A DNA stretch of 64,000 nucleotides from assembly GCA_003214615.1 (NCBI GenBank), contig QCLK01000003.1, positions 1 through 64,000 of the forward strand, written 5' to 3'. The position numbers and the translations under genes are program-made. Source of the DNA: Pelagibacteraceae bacterium AG-414-E02 (GTDB lineage Bacteria; Pseudomonadota; Alphaproteobacteria; Pelagibacterales; Pelagibacteraceae). Below, piece after piece: positions 56,967 to 64,000 of this stretch (positions are counted from its first letter, which is position 1; each line of letters begins with the position of its first letter). Under the pieces are notes generated by a model that saw only the letters and a list, made by a program, of their open reading frames with translations, did no database searches and was not told where the DNA came from.

Positions 56967-57365
56967 TTAAAATACCTTACAAATTATTTCTCCACCGATT
57001 TTTTGATTTCTAGCATCGTGGTCGCTCATAATCCCTTTTGATGTTGATACAATGGCTAAACCTAATCCATTTTGAATCTTAGGGATAGTATCTGCTCTTG
57101 CATATACTCTTCTACCTGGTTTTGAGACCCTATTAATCTCCCTAATTACTGGAATTCCGTTATTGTATTTTAAATCAACATGCAACTTACCTTTATTAGT
57201 TTCGTCAGATAAAATTTTATATCCTGCTATATAACCTTCATTCTTAAGCACATCTAGAATTCTTTCTCTGAATTTTGATCCAGGAATTTTTACATTATTT
57301 AACATTCTCATTTGAGCATTTCTTATTCTTGTTATCATGTCACCAATTGGATCTACAAATGCCAT
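56967..57365 (-). CDS. rpsH: 30S ribosomal protein S8
   Basis: 16S rRNA-binding protein and, in E. coli, translational regulator of the spc operon. The 132 residues begin MAFVDPIGDMITRIRNAQM and end with GLGLAIVSTSKGIMSDHDARNQKIGGEIICKVF, standard for S8. It follows rpsN by 19 bases, one of the larger gaps in the cluster. Confidence 0.97.
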   Translation of the reverse strand: MAFVDPIGDMITRIRNAQMRMLNNVKIPGSKFRERILDVLKNEGYIAGYKILSDETNKGKLHVDLKYNNGIPVIREINRVSKPGRRVYARADTIPKIQNGLGLAIVSTSKGIMSDHDARNQKIGGEIICKVF

Positions 57366-57384
57366 ATTATATTACCTCCATTAT

Positions 57385-57690
57385 TTACCAGCTCGATTTT
57401 GTCATACCAGGAATTTTTCCTTTTAAAGCCAATTCTCTAAGAGCAATCCTAGAAATTTTTAATTTTCTATAAACCCCATGAGGTCTACCGGTAATTTCAC
57501 ATCTATTCCTTATTCTTGTTTTTGCTGAGTTTCTTGGCAACTTAGAAAGTTTTAGTTGAGCTTTAAACCTTTCTTCAAGTGGAATTTTTCTGTCTTTAAT
57601 AATTTTCTTAAGTTTCTCTCTCTTTTTTGAAAATTTACTCGCCATTTTAATTCTTTTAAGATTTCTTTGTATAGAGCTTGTTTTGGCCAT
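57385..57690 (-). CDS. rpsN: 30S ribosomal protein S14
   Basis: Small-subunit head protein of the long, zinc-free (C-minus) type with 101 residues. [47 protein letters not shown] (split over residues 43-90) identifies it; the CxxC pairs of the short zinc form are absent. It follows rplE by five bases. Confidence 0.97.
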   Translation of the reverse strand: MAKTSSIQRNLKRIKMASKFSKKREKLKKIIKDRKIPLEERFKAQLKLSKLPRNSAKTRIRNRCEITGRPHGVYRKLKISRIALRELALKGKIPGMTKSSW

Positions 57691-57695
57691 AATTT

Positions 57696-58268
57696 TTAAA
57701 CAGTTTTCCTTTCTTTAACTTTTTTACTTTTTATAAATGGAAAATTCATTGCTTGTAACAACGACTGTGTCGTTTCTTTATTTTTTCCACTAGTAACAAT
57801 CGTTATATCCATTCCTTTAATTTGATCAACTTTGTCAAAATTAATCTCCGGAAAAATTACATGTTCTTTTATTCCAAAACTGTATCCGCCAAAATTATCA
57901 AACCCTTTATCACTTAAACCTTGAAAATCTTTAATTCTTGGTAAAGCAATATTTACCAGTCTATCTATAAACTCGTACATTCTTGAACCTCTTAAAGTGA
58001 CTTTCACCCCAGCGACAGTTCCTTTTCTGGTTTTAAAATTAGAAATAGATTTTTTAAATCTAGTAGTTATAGGTTTTTGTCCACTTATTTGACCCATATC
58101 TTGAATACAATTTTTTAGTATTGTTTTATTGCTTCCATCAACTCCTAATCCCATATTTAATACAACCTTTATTAATTTAGGCACCATAAGGTTGTTTTTC
58201 ATTGAAAATTTCTTTTTTATGTCAGGCACAATTAATTTTTCGTATTGTTCTTTAAGTCTGGGTATCAT
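57696..58268 (-). CDS. rplE: 50S ribosomal protein L5
   Basis: 5S rRNA-binding protein of 190 residues. [34 protein letters not shown] and [19 protein letters not shown] are L5 signatures. It overlaps the end of rplX by four bases (ATGA-like) and lies five bases from rpsN. Confidence 0.97.
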   Translation of the reverse strand: MIPRLKEQYEKLIVPDIKKKFSMKNNLMVPKLIKVVLNMGLGVDGSNKTILKNCIQDMGQISGQKPITTRFKKSISNFKTRKGTVAGVKVTLRGSRMYEFIDRLVNIALPRIKDFQGLSDKGFDNFGGYSFGIKEHVIFPEINFDKVDQIKGMDITIVTSGKNKETTQSLLQAMNFPFIKSKKVKERKTV

Positions 58269-58516
58269 TTTTTATCCTTATTAATTTTTTTTTCATCTAC
58301 TTTGTCTAAATTTTTTACATTTGAAATAGAAAGAAAGTTTTCTTTGGAAATTATCCCCCCTTTTTTTTCCTTTGTAACTTTTTCATGTTTTTTAATCATA
58401 TTAATGCCTTTAACTTTTACTCTATTTTGCTTTCTTAAAATTTCAATTACCTCACCCTTTTTTCCTTTATCTTTTCCACAAATTATTTCAACTTGGTTTC
58501 CTTTTTTAATTGTCAT
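58265..58516 (-). CDS. rplX: 50S ribosomal protein L24
   Basis: Assembly-initiator protein of 83 residues with the KOW motif [22 protein letters not shown] near the N-terminus and NMIKKHEKV. The C-terminus is Lys-rich ([11 protein letters not shown]), a little shorter than in E. coli. The start overlaps the rplN stop by one base. Confidence 0.96.
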   Translation of the reverse strand: MTIKKGNQVEIICGKDKGKKGEVIEILRKQNRVKVKGINMIKKHEKVTKEKKGGIISKENFLSISNVKNLDKVDEKKINKDKK

Positions 58517-58884
58517 TATAAAACCTCCGGAGCTAAGGAAATAATTTTTGTTTGCCCTTTTGTTCTTAATTCTCTAGTAACAGGGCCAAAAATTCTTGTG
58601 CCTATTGGTTCGCCTTTTTCATCAGTGATGACAACCGCATTATTGTCAAATTTTACGGCACTGCCATCATTTCTATAAATTGCTTTTTTTGTTCTAACTA
58701 CAACAGCCTTATGAACTGAACCTTTTTTTACTTTTCCATTAGGAATAGCATCTTTAACACTCACAACAACTAGATCACCCACAGATGCATATCTTCGTTT
58801 AGATCCACCTAAAACTTTTATGCATTCGACAATTTTTGCACCCGTATTATCAGCTACGTTCATTTCTGTTTGGACTTGTATCAT
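58516..58884 (-). CDS. rplN: 50S ribosomal protein L14
   Basis: Large-subunit interface protein of 122 residues. [46 protein letters not shown] and [11 protein letters not shown] are standard. Overlaps rpsQ by four bases and rplX by one. Confidence 0.97.
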   Translation of the reverse strand: MIQVQTEMNVADNTGAKIVECIKVLGGSKRRYASVGDLVVVSVKDAIPNGKVKKGSVHKAVVVRTKKAIYRNDGSAVKFDNNAVVITDEKGEPIGTRIFGPVTRELRTKGQTKIISLAPEVL

Positions 58885-59111
58885 TTATTAATAACCTCCC
58901 ATCTCTTTTTTTTTGAGTATGGCCTAGATTCTATAATTTTTACTAAATCACCCGTTTTAAATTTATTATTTTCATCATGTACATGATATTTTTTTGAAGA
59001 AGTTACGACTTTTCCAAAAAAAGGTTCTAAGTATCTTCTCTTAACTAAAACTACTATTGTTTTATCATTTTTGTCCTTTACAACTTTTCCATTTAATACT
59101 TTTTTGGTCAT
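58881..59111 (-). CDS. rpsQ: 30S ribosomal protein S17
   Basis: Primary 16S rRNA-binding protein of 76 residues. [30 protein letters not shown] and [30 protein letters not shown] are characteristic of S17. One base separates it from rpmC and it overlaps rplN by four. Confidence 0.97.
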   Translation of the reverse strand: MTKKVLNGKVVKDKNDKTIVVLVKRRYLEPFFGKVVTSSKKYHVHDENNKFKTGDLVKIIESRPYSKKKRWEVINK

Positions 59112-59112
59112 A

Positions 59113-59298
59113 TTATTTTTTAATGTTCAGCTGTGTTAGCATTTTAGCAATACTCTTTTTTAACTCAGAAACTTTTGCTGTATCTTCTAATTGTCCGTTA
59201 ACTTTTTTAAATCTTAAATTAAACAAATCTTTTTTTAATAATGCTGATTTATTTTTTAATTCATCTATAGATAATTTTTTAACTTCTTTGTTTTTCAT
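59113..59298 (-). CDS. rpmC: 50S ribosomal protein L29
   Basis: Small protein (61 residues) at the exit-tunnel rim. The helical sequence SIDELKNKSALLKKDLFNLRFKKVNGQLEDTAKVSELKKSIAKMLT follows the L29 pattern (FNLRFQ-like motif, here FNLRFKK). It sits between rplP (three-base gap) and rpsQ as usual. Confidence 0.95.
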   Translation of the reverse strand: MKNKEVKKLSIDELKNKSALLKKDLFNLRFKKVNGQLEDTAKVSELKKSIAKMLTQLNIKK

Positions 59299-59301
59299 AC
59301 T

Positions 59302-59709
59302 TTAATACCTCTTTATAAATTTGGTTTTAATAGGTAATTTTGCTGAAGCCTTGTATAAAGCTACTCGTGCCGTTGCTTCGTCAATTCCATCAACTTCAAA
59401 AATTATTCTGCCAGGTTTTACTCTGCAGACCCAAAATTCTGGCGACCCCTTACCTTTACCCATTCTTACTTCGGTAGGTTTTTTAGATACTGGTATATTT
59501 GGAAAAATCCTTAACCAAACTTTTCCAGTACGTTTCATATATCTTGTCAAAGCTACCCTTGCAGATTCAATTTGTTTTGAAATGATTCTCTCAGGTTGCA
59601 TAGCTTTTAATCCATATGACCCATAATTAAGAACCTCTCCTCGAGATGCTCTTCCGTGTATTCGTCCTTTATGTGCTTTTCTATATTTTGTTCTTGTTGG
59701 TTGTAACAT
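59302..59709 (-). CDS. rplP: 50S ribosomal protein L16
   Basis: Large-subunit protein that helps place A- and P-site tRNA. The 135 residues start [21 protein letters not shown] and contain IWIRIFP-like [30 protein letters not shown], the L16 signature. Its start lies 29 bases inside the 3' end of rpsC. Confidence 0.97.
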   Translation of the reverse strand: MLQPTRTKYRKAHKGRIHGRASRGEVLNYGSYGLKAMQPERIISKQIESARVALTRYMKRTGKVWLRIFPNIPVSKKPTEVRMGKGKGSPEFWVCRVKPGRIIFEVDGIDEATARVALYKASAKLPIKTKFIKRY

Positions 59710-60364
59710 CTTGTTTGTCCTTTTTATTTAAAGTTCTCGCTAAAATATCACCCTTATAAATCCAAACTTTAACTCCAATTATTCCATAGGTAGTCAAAGC
59801 TTCTGCTTCTGCATAATCTACTTCGGCTCTTAATGTGTGCAGTGGTACACTTCCCTCTCTTAACCATTCTGATCTTGCAATTTCGTTTCCAGCCAATCTT
59901 CCACTTACACAAACTCTAATACCTTTGGCTCCCAATCTAAGTGCTGATTGCATGGCTCTCTTCATTGCTCGTCTATAAGCTATTCTTTTTACTAATTGTT
60001 GAGCTATATTTTCTGCTACTAGATAAGAGTTAAGTTCTGGTTTTTTTATTTCCTTTATATTTAAACTGACTTCGGTACTAGATATCTTAGCTAAGTTTTT
60101 TTTTATTTTATCTACATCAGATCCTTTTTTTCCAATAACAAACCCAGGTCTTGAAGTATGGATAGTTATTATGCATTTTTTATTTGTTCTTTCTATTATC
60201 ACTTGTGACACTCCAGAATTAACGATATTTTTTTTTATGTAATTTCTTATTTTATAATCCTCAATTAAAAATTTTCCATATTTGTTCTTTTTCGCAAACC
60301 ATATGGAATCCCAGTTTCTATTTATTCCTACTCTTAAGCCTATTGGATTAACTTTTTGTCCCAT
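59681..60364 (-). CDS. rpsC: 30S ribosomal protein S3
   Basis: mRNA-entry protein of the small-subunit head. The start is the ATG at 60364 ([20 protein letters not shown]); the frame runs 16 codons further upstream inside rplV without family match. KH-domain sequence [18 protein letters not shown] and the C-terminal [40 protein letters not shown] (split) confirm S3. It overlaps rplV by 17 bases and rplP by 29. Confidence 0.97.
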   Translation of the reverse strand: MGQKVNPIGLRVGINRNWDSIWFAKKNKYGKFLIEDYKIRNYIKKNIVNSGVSQVIIERTNKKCIITIHTSRPGFVIGKKGSDVDKIKKNLAKISSTEVSLNIKEIKKPELNSYLVAENIAQQLVKRIAYRRAMKRAMQSALRLGAKGIRVCVSGRLAGNEIARSEWLREGSVPLHTLRAEVDYAEAEALTTYGIIGVKVWIYKGDILARTLNKKDKQDVTTNKNKI

Positions 60365-60731
60365 GTAATTCCTTTTTCTGTTTTGCTCCTTCTGACAATA
60401 TAATTGTAACATTGCTGTAAGGTTTTTTTATAGCACTAGCTCTTCCTTTCGCTCTAGCTCTAAATCTCTTCAAAACTATTGATTTACCTACGTACGCTTC
60501 TTTCACATACAAATTATCAATATCATACTGAAAATTGTTCTCTGCATTAGAAACTGCCGATTCAACAGTTTTTTTAATATCATGGGCTATTCTTTGTCGA
60601 GCAAACGATAAATCTCTTATAGCTATATCTACTTTTTTTCCACGTATAAATTTAAGTAAGAGATTAATTTTACGAGGGCTCGATCTAACGTTTTTGTTTA
60701 TAGCTTTTGCTACAGTTTTATTTTTTTGCAT
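60348..60731 (-). CDS. rplV: 50S ribosomal protein L22
   Basis: Exit-tunnel protein of 127 residues. [48 protein letters not shown] and [24 protein letters not shown] are typical. The start overlaps the end of the extended rpsS by 14 bases. Confidence 0.97.
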   Translation of the reverse strand: MQKNKTVAKAINKNVRSSPRKINLLLKFIRGKKVDIAIRDLSFARQRIAHDIKKTVESAVSNAENNFQYDIDNLYVKEAYVGKSIVLKRFRARAKGRASAIKKPYSNVTIILSEGAKQKKELHGTKS

Positions 60732-61089
60732 CAGTTTTTGCCTCTGTTGTTTTTGGTGCAGTAGCTCCCGGAGCTTTTGGAGTAGATGCTGGTCCAGATT
60801 CAGCCGCTGCGGTCTCAGCTGCCTTTTTGTCAGCTGGTGTATGGCCCGAAAATTGTCTAGTAGGAGAAAATTCTCCTAATTTATGACCAACCATCTCTTC
60901 TGATATCTTTATTGGTATGAACTTTTTTCCATTATAAATTAAAAAACTTATTCCTACAAATTCTGGAATAATTGTTGATTTTCTCGACCAAGTTTTTATG
61001 GGAGTCTTGTTAGCTTGATTTTTTAATTTTTCAACTTTTTTAATTAAACTTGGATCAACAAAAGGTCCTTTCCATACAGATCTTGACAT
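60718..61089 (-). CDS. rpsS: 30S ribosomal protein S19 with Ala/Pro/Thr-rich C-terminal tail
   Basis: Small-subunit head protein. The core [22 protein letters not shown] ... [23 protein letters not shown] is complete by about residue 88. It is followed by about 35 extra residues ([20 protein letters not shown] and on), low complexity, noticeably more GC-rich than the surrounding genes. The usual S19 ends near here, so the 123-residue length is unusual. The tail's last codons overlap the rplV start. Confidence 0.96.
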   Translation of the reverse strand: MSRSVWKGPFVDPSLIKKVEKLKNQANKTPIKTWSRKSTIIPEFVGISFLIYNGKKFIPIKISEEMVGHKLGEFSPTRQFSGHTPADKKAAETAAAESGPASTPKAPGATAPKTTEAKTDAKK

Positions 61090-61094
61090 AATAT

Positions 61095-61922
61095 TTACCT
61101 ACTTTTCCTCCTTGATATAATAAATTTATTGGTTCTCTTATTTGTTCTAGTTTTTAAACCTTTTGCAGATTGACCCCAAGGAGATACGGGATCTCTTCCT
61201 CCCGAAGTTTTTCCTTCACCTCCACCGTGCGGGTGATCTACTGGATTCATTACAACACCTCTTGATTGTGGTCTAACGCCCTTCCATCTATTTCTTCCTG
61301 CTTTACCTATTTTAATATTTTGATGGTCATTATTTGAAACTGATCCTATTGTAGCTCTCGCCGTATTTATAATTTTTCTTATTTCTCCAGATTTTAACTT
61401 GATTATACAATAATTATCATCACTTCCTGAAATTTGTGCAGATGCTCCTGCTGATCTAACAAGTTTTCCTCCTGAGTTAGGCTGTAATTCAATGTTATGA
61501 ATATCTGTACCTGTAGGAATATCTGACAGTGGCATACAATTTCCCAATTCAATTTTTTTATTTCTGCCAGAAATAATTTCATCTCCAACTTTAATCTTAT
61601 TTGGAGCAATTATATAATTCATCAGTCCATCTTCATATTTGATCAAAGCAACATAAGCTGATCTATTAGGATCGTATTCAATTCTTTCAATCTTCGCTTT
61701 CATATCATCTTTTTTTCTATAAAAATCAATTTGTCTATATTTTTGTTTATGTCCTGCACCCTTATGTCTAGATGTAATCCTGCCAAGATTATTTCTTCCA
61801 CCGGTAGAATGACTTCCCGCAGTTAATGATTTAAGTGGTTTACCTTTCCATAAATCTTTTTTGTCAACTAAAACTGTTCCTCTTGTAGACTTTGTGTATG
61901 ATTTAAATGTTTTTAATGCCAT
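61095..61922 (-). CDS. rplB: 50S ribosomal protein L2
   Basis: Peptidyl-transferase-region protein of 275 residues. [47 protein letters not shown] (split) and the C-terminal [29 protein letters not shown], with the conserved catalytic-region His, mark L2. Five bases separate it from rpsS and four from rplW. Confidence 0.98.
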   Translation of the reverse strand: MALKTFKSYTKSTRGTVLVDKKDLWKGKPLKSLTAGSHSTGGRNNLGRITSRHKGAGHKQKYRQIDFYRKKDDMKAKIERIEYDPNRSAYVALIKYEDGLMNYIIAPNKIKVGDEIISGRNKKIELGNCMPLSDIPTGTDIHNIELQPNSGGKLVRSAGASAQISGSDDNYCIIKLKSGEIRKIINTARATIGSVSNNDHQNIKIGKAGRNRWKGVRPQSRGVVMNPVDHPHGGGEGKTSGGRDPVSPWGQSAKGLKTRTNKRTNKFIISRRKSR

Positions 61923-61926
61923 AAAG

Positions 61927-62220
61927 TTAAACTCCTGTAGACAAATCTATACTTTGTCCTTTTTTTAGAGTTACTATAGCTTTTTTATATCCTGGTTTTT
62001 TTGTTATCTTACCCCGAACTAGTTTCGACTTTCCTTTTGTAGAAATTGTATTAACTTTGATAACATTTACTTTAAATATTTTTTCTATACTTTTTTTAAT
62101 AGTTTTCTTGTTAGCGCCCTTATGAACTTTAAACACTATCTTATTATATTCTGATAAGGATGTTGCTTTTTCAGTTATTCTTGGAGAAATAATTGTATCT
62201 AATGAATTAAATTTTTTCAT
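61927..62220 (-). CDS. rplW: 50S ribosomal protein L23
   Basis: Exit-site protein of 97 residues that docks trigger factor and SRP. ISPRITEKATSLSEYNKIVFKVHKGANKKTIKKSIEKIFKVNVIKVNT (split) and GKITKKPGYKKAIVTLKKG are standard. It overlaps rplD by four bases. Confidence 0.97.
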   Translation of the reverse strand: MKKFNSLDTIISPRITEKATSLSEYNKIVFKVHKGANKKTIKKSIEKIFKVNVIKVNTISTKGKSKLVRGKITKKPGYKKAIVTLKKGQSIDLSTGV

Positions 62221-62843
62221 TTTGAGAGCCTGTCTTGTAATAGTTTTAATGAAGTTGTTGTAAACACAACATTTTTAAACTTCAATAAATCATAAATATT
62301 AGCGCCTGATTGTTCAACTATTTTTAAATTTGGAATATTTCTAGCAGATTTAATTATTTTTGAAGTTGAATTTTTGTCAGATATTATCAATGAATCTTTT
62401 AATTTATTTTTTTGTAAAAAATTATTAAATACTTTAGTTTTTTTAATTTCATTTTTAAAATCTTCTACTACAAAAAGGGAATTTGCATTTTTCTTATGCG
62501 ATAAAAGATGTATAAGACCAAGTTTTACAACTTTCTTATTGAGTTTTTTTGTTTTATAGACAGCACCTTTTGGACCATGAGCAACTCCCCCACCAACAAA
62601 TATTGGGGCTTTCCTACTGCTGTGTCTTGCTCCACCAGTTCCTTTTTGGGCATATATTTTGGCAGTAGAACCAGTAATTTCGTTTCTCTGTTTAGTTTTT
62701 GCTTTTCTGGGCTTCAAATGATTTGCTTGCCAGCTAACAACTTCTTGTATTACGTTTTTATTAGGCTTTAACATGAACAACTTGTCCGAAAGCTCTACGC
62801 TGTCAGTTTTTTTTCCCTCTATATTAATTACTTCTATTTTCAT
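62217..62843 (-). CDS. rplD: 50S ribosomal protein L4
   Basis: Exit-tunnel protein of 208 residues. The tunnel loop shows RQRNEITGSTAKIYAQKGTGGARHSSRKAPIFVGGGVAHGP (spread over residues 48-95, with TKQRNEITGS at its start). The rest is Lys/Asn-rich but follows L4. In E. coli L4 represses the S10 operon; whether that holds here is unknown. Confidence 0.97.
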   Translation of the reverse strand: MKIEVINIEGKKTDSVELSDKLFMLKPNKNVIQEVVSWQANHLKPRKAKTKQRNEITGSTAKIYAQKGTGGARHSSRKAPIFVGGGVAHGPKGAVYKTKKLNKKVVKLGLIHLLSHKKNANSLFVVEDFKNEIKKTKVFNNFLQKNKLKDSLIISDKNSTSKIIKSARNIPNLKIVEQSGANIYDLLKFKNVVFTTTSLKLLQDRLSK

Positions 62844-62845
62844 TT

Positions 62846-63622
62846 CTATTTTTTGTCCGTTTTATTTTTGGTTTCAACTTTAGTCTGTTTTGGTGGAGTT
62901 TTGTCTTTTGGAGTATCTTTCTTTTTATCAACTTTTTGAACTGTTTGTGATTGCATTTTTTTAATTTTTTCTAATGTCGTTGTTTTATTAATATTTTTGG
63001 CAGTTTTTTGAATTAAAACTATGGAATTTTTTGATCCAGGAACAGATCCTTTTATAAAAATTAAATTATTCTCTAGATCCGATTTTATAATTTCAAGATT
63101 TTGTATTGTTCTAATTTTATCACCCATATGACCTGCCATTTTTTTACCTTTAAATACTTTTCCTGGGTCTTGTCTTTGACCTGTTGAACCATGAGACCTG
63201 TGAGATACGGAAACACCATGCGTAGCTCGGAGACCCGAAAAATTATATTTTTTCATTACACCAGCAAATCCCTTTCCTATCGTTTTGGATGTTATATCAA
63301 CAAATTTTTGATCCTTGAAAAGTTCTAAACCTATTTCATTTCCTTCTTTGAATTCAGATGTGTTTTCTACTCTAAATTCTCTTAAAAATTTTTTGGGCTC
63401 AGTTGATTTTTTTGTAAATACACCTTTCATTTGTTTTGTTAATTTCGAACTTTTTATCTTTCCAAACCCAACTTTTATAGCATTATATCCTCTTTTTTCT
63501 TTTGTGATGACATCAATAATTCTACCTTTTTCTACTGACAAAACAGTCACCGGTACCGAAAGTCCTGTTTCATAAAACTCTCTTGTCATTCCAATTTTTT
63601 TTCCAATTAATCCTATCGACAT
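62846..63622 (-). CDS. rplC: 50S ribosomal protein L3 with Lys-rich C-terminal tail
   Basis: Large-subunit assembly protein. The core [68 protein letters not shown] (split) is complete by about residue 212. A tail of about 45 residues ([20 protein letters not shown] and on), rich in Lys, Thr and Pro, extends the protein to 258. The usual length is about 210. Three-base spacing to rplD and seven-base spacing to rpsJ. Confidence 0.96.
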   Translation of the reverse strand: MSIGLIGKKIGMTREFYETGLSVPVTVLSVEKGRIIDVITKEKRGYNAIKVGFGKIKSSKLTKQMKGVFTKKSTEPKKFLREFRVENTSEFKEGNEIGLELFKDQKFVDITSKTIGKGFAGVMKKYNFSGLRATHGVSVSHRSHGSTGQRQDPGKVFKGKKMAGHMGDKIRTIQNLEIIKSDLENNLIFIKGSVPGSKNSIVLIQKTAKNINKTTTLEKIKKMQSQTVQKVDKKKDTPKDKTPPKQTKVETKNKTDKK

Positions 63623-63629
63623 CTTGTTC

Positions 63630-63938
63630 CTATAATTTAATTTCTATATCAACTCCCGATGCTAAATCTAGTTTCATAAGAGCTTCTACTGTTTGTGGAG
63701 TTGGATCTAAAATATCAATGAGTCTCTTATGGGTTCTTGTTTCAAACTGTTCTCTACTTTTTTTATCAATGTGTGGGGATCTTAGTACCGTAAAAACTTC
63801 TTTTTTTGTTGGTAGAGGAATAGGTCCTTTTATCTGAGCTCCCGTTCTTTTAGCAGTATTTACTATTTCGATCGTAGATAAATCTAAAATCTTGTTATCA
63901 TAAGCTCTCAAATGTATTCGTATATTTTGTTTTTCCAT
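63630..63938 (-). CDS. rpsJ: 30S ribosomal protein S10
   Basis: Small-subunit protein and transcription anti-termination partner (NusE). The 102 residues start [46 protein letters not shown] (split) and have [39 protein letters not shown], typical of S10. It begins three bases after the stop of fusA; no tuf gene stands between them. Confidence 0.97.
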   Translation of the reverse strand: MEKQNIRIHLRAYDNKILDLSTIEIVNTAKRTGAQIKGPIPLPTKKEVFTVLRSPHIDKKSREQFETRTHKRLIDILDPTPQTVEALMKLDLASGVDIEIKL

Positions 63939-63941
63939 TGT

Positions 63942-64000
63942 TTATGCCAATTTTTTTGTTACTTCGTCTTGAACATTCTGAGGTACTTTTTCATAATGAT
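63942..64000 (-). CDS. fusA: Elongation factor G, last codons only
   Basis: Only about 19 codons are in the window, read from the right edge leftwards to a TAA at 63944-63942: HYEKVPQNVQDEVTKKLA and stop. This ending matches the C-terminus of elongation factor G (HYxxVPxNVxxEV), not EF-Tu, which ends differently. It is three bases from rpsJ on the same strand, so the ribosomal transcript probably starts further upstream. Confidence 0.72.
   Translation of the reverse strand, partial: HYEKVPQNVQDEVTKKLA

Noticed and set aside
60535-60879. 114-residue plus-strand frame opposite rplV/rpsS
   Set aside because: It is the reverse strand of two intact ribosomal genes; its Cys/Ser/Phe-rich composition is typical of antisense translation.
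1-64000. CRISPR arrays, insertion sequences, prophage genes, toxin-antitoxin pairs
   Set aside because: No regularly spaced repeats, transposases, phage structural genes or typical antitoxin pairs are present on either strand.

Overview
The window reads as a stretch of chromosome from a streamlined SAR11-type alphaproteobacterium (Pelagibacterales). The basis is very low GC by eye (about 30%), gaps of a few bases between genes, many ATGA/TAATG start-stop overlaps, overlapping 3' ends of convergent genes, and gene content typical of that group (a soxBDAG sarcosine oxidase set, small ABC-free housekeeping clusters, and adk between secY and rpsM as in other alphaproteobacteria). No insertion sequence, prophage, CRISPR array or toxin-antitoxin pair was found, and no gene-free stretch exceeds 300 bases. 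The species assignment is inference; no database was searched.

Layout. 1-5760 (minus): a cell-wall and replication operon read mltB > rlpA-like lipoprotein > dacA > tmk > holB > metG, cut by the window edge. 5847-15194: tRNA-Ser(UGA), sdhE, recG, a DUF502 membrane protein, a Tat-type lipoprotein M48 protease and tRNA-Lys(UUU), then the minus-strand run ssb, gyrA, coaD, cyclophilin, tgt. 15281-18802: uvrA and a stand-alone PuuD-like membrane protein. 18799-25826: a small surface-glycan island with an AsnB-type amidotransferase, a polyprenyl-phosphate glycosyltransferase, a UDP-glucuronate-4-epimerase-like enzyme, a GT39-like membrane transferase and two methyltransferases, closed by tRNA-Ser(GCU). 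25987-31980: rarD and soxBDAG. 31942-38076 (minus): MATE pump, trhO, an O-methyltransferase and gatCAB. 38118-44822: ruvX, pyrB, a dihydroorotase homologue, plsY, topA, a small exported protein, ridA. 44827-50731: ugd and galU, panC, mgtE, lipB and an RluA-family synthase.

50760-64000 (minus) is the S10-spc-alpha ribosomal protein supercluster, transcribed from fusA (only its last codons are inside the window) through rpsJ ... secY, adk, rpsM, rpsK, rpoA to rplQ. Two essential genes in it, secY and rpoA, each carry a single-base change in a poly-A run that breaks the frame. Such changes are most often sequencing errors, but transcriptional slippage is a real alternative.

The genes link up in several ways. 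GalU and Ugd make UDP-glucuronate, which the epimerase 22 kb away can turn into UDP-galacturonate for the glycan island. soxBDAG feeds methyl groups from N-methylglycine into folate metabolism while releasing glycine. GatCAB amidates misacylated tRNA, so the AsnB homologue may not be needed for Asn-tRNA. The least ordinary protein-level signals are a queuine tRNA-ribosyltransferase that has lost all four zinc ligands, a dihydroorotase homologue without its metal-binding HxH next to pyrB, and low-complexity tails on several ribosomal proteins. I do not see a clearly new multi-gene defence or metabolic system here.
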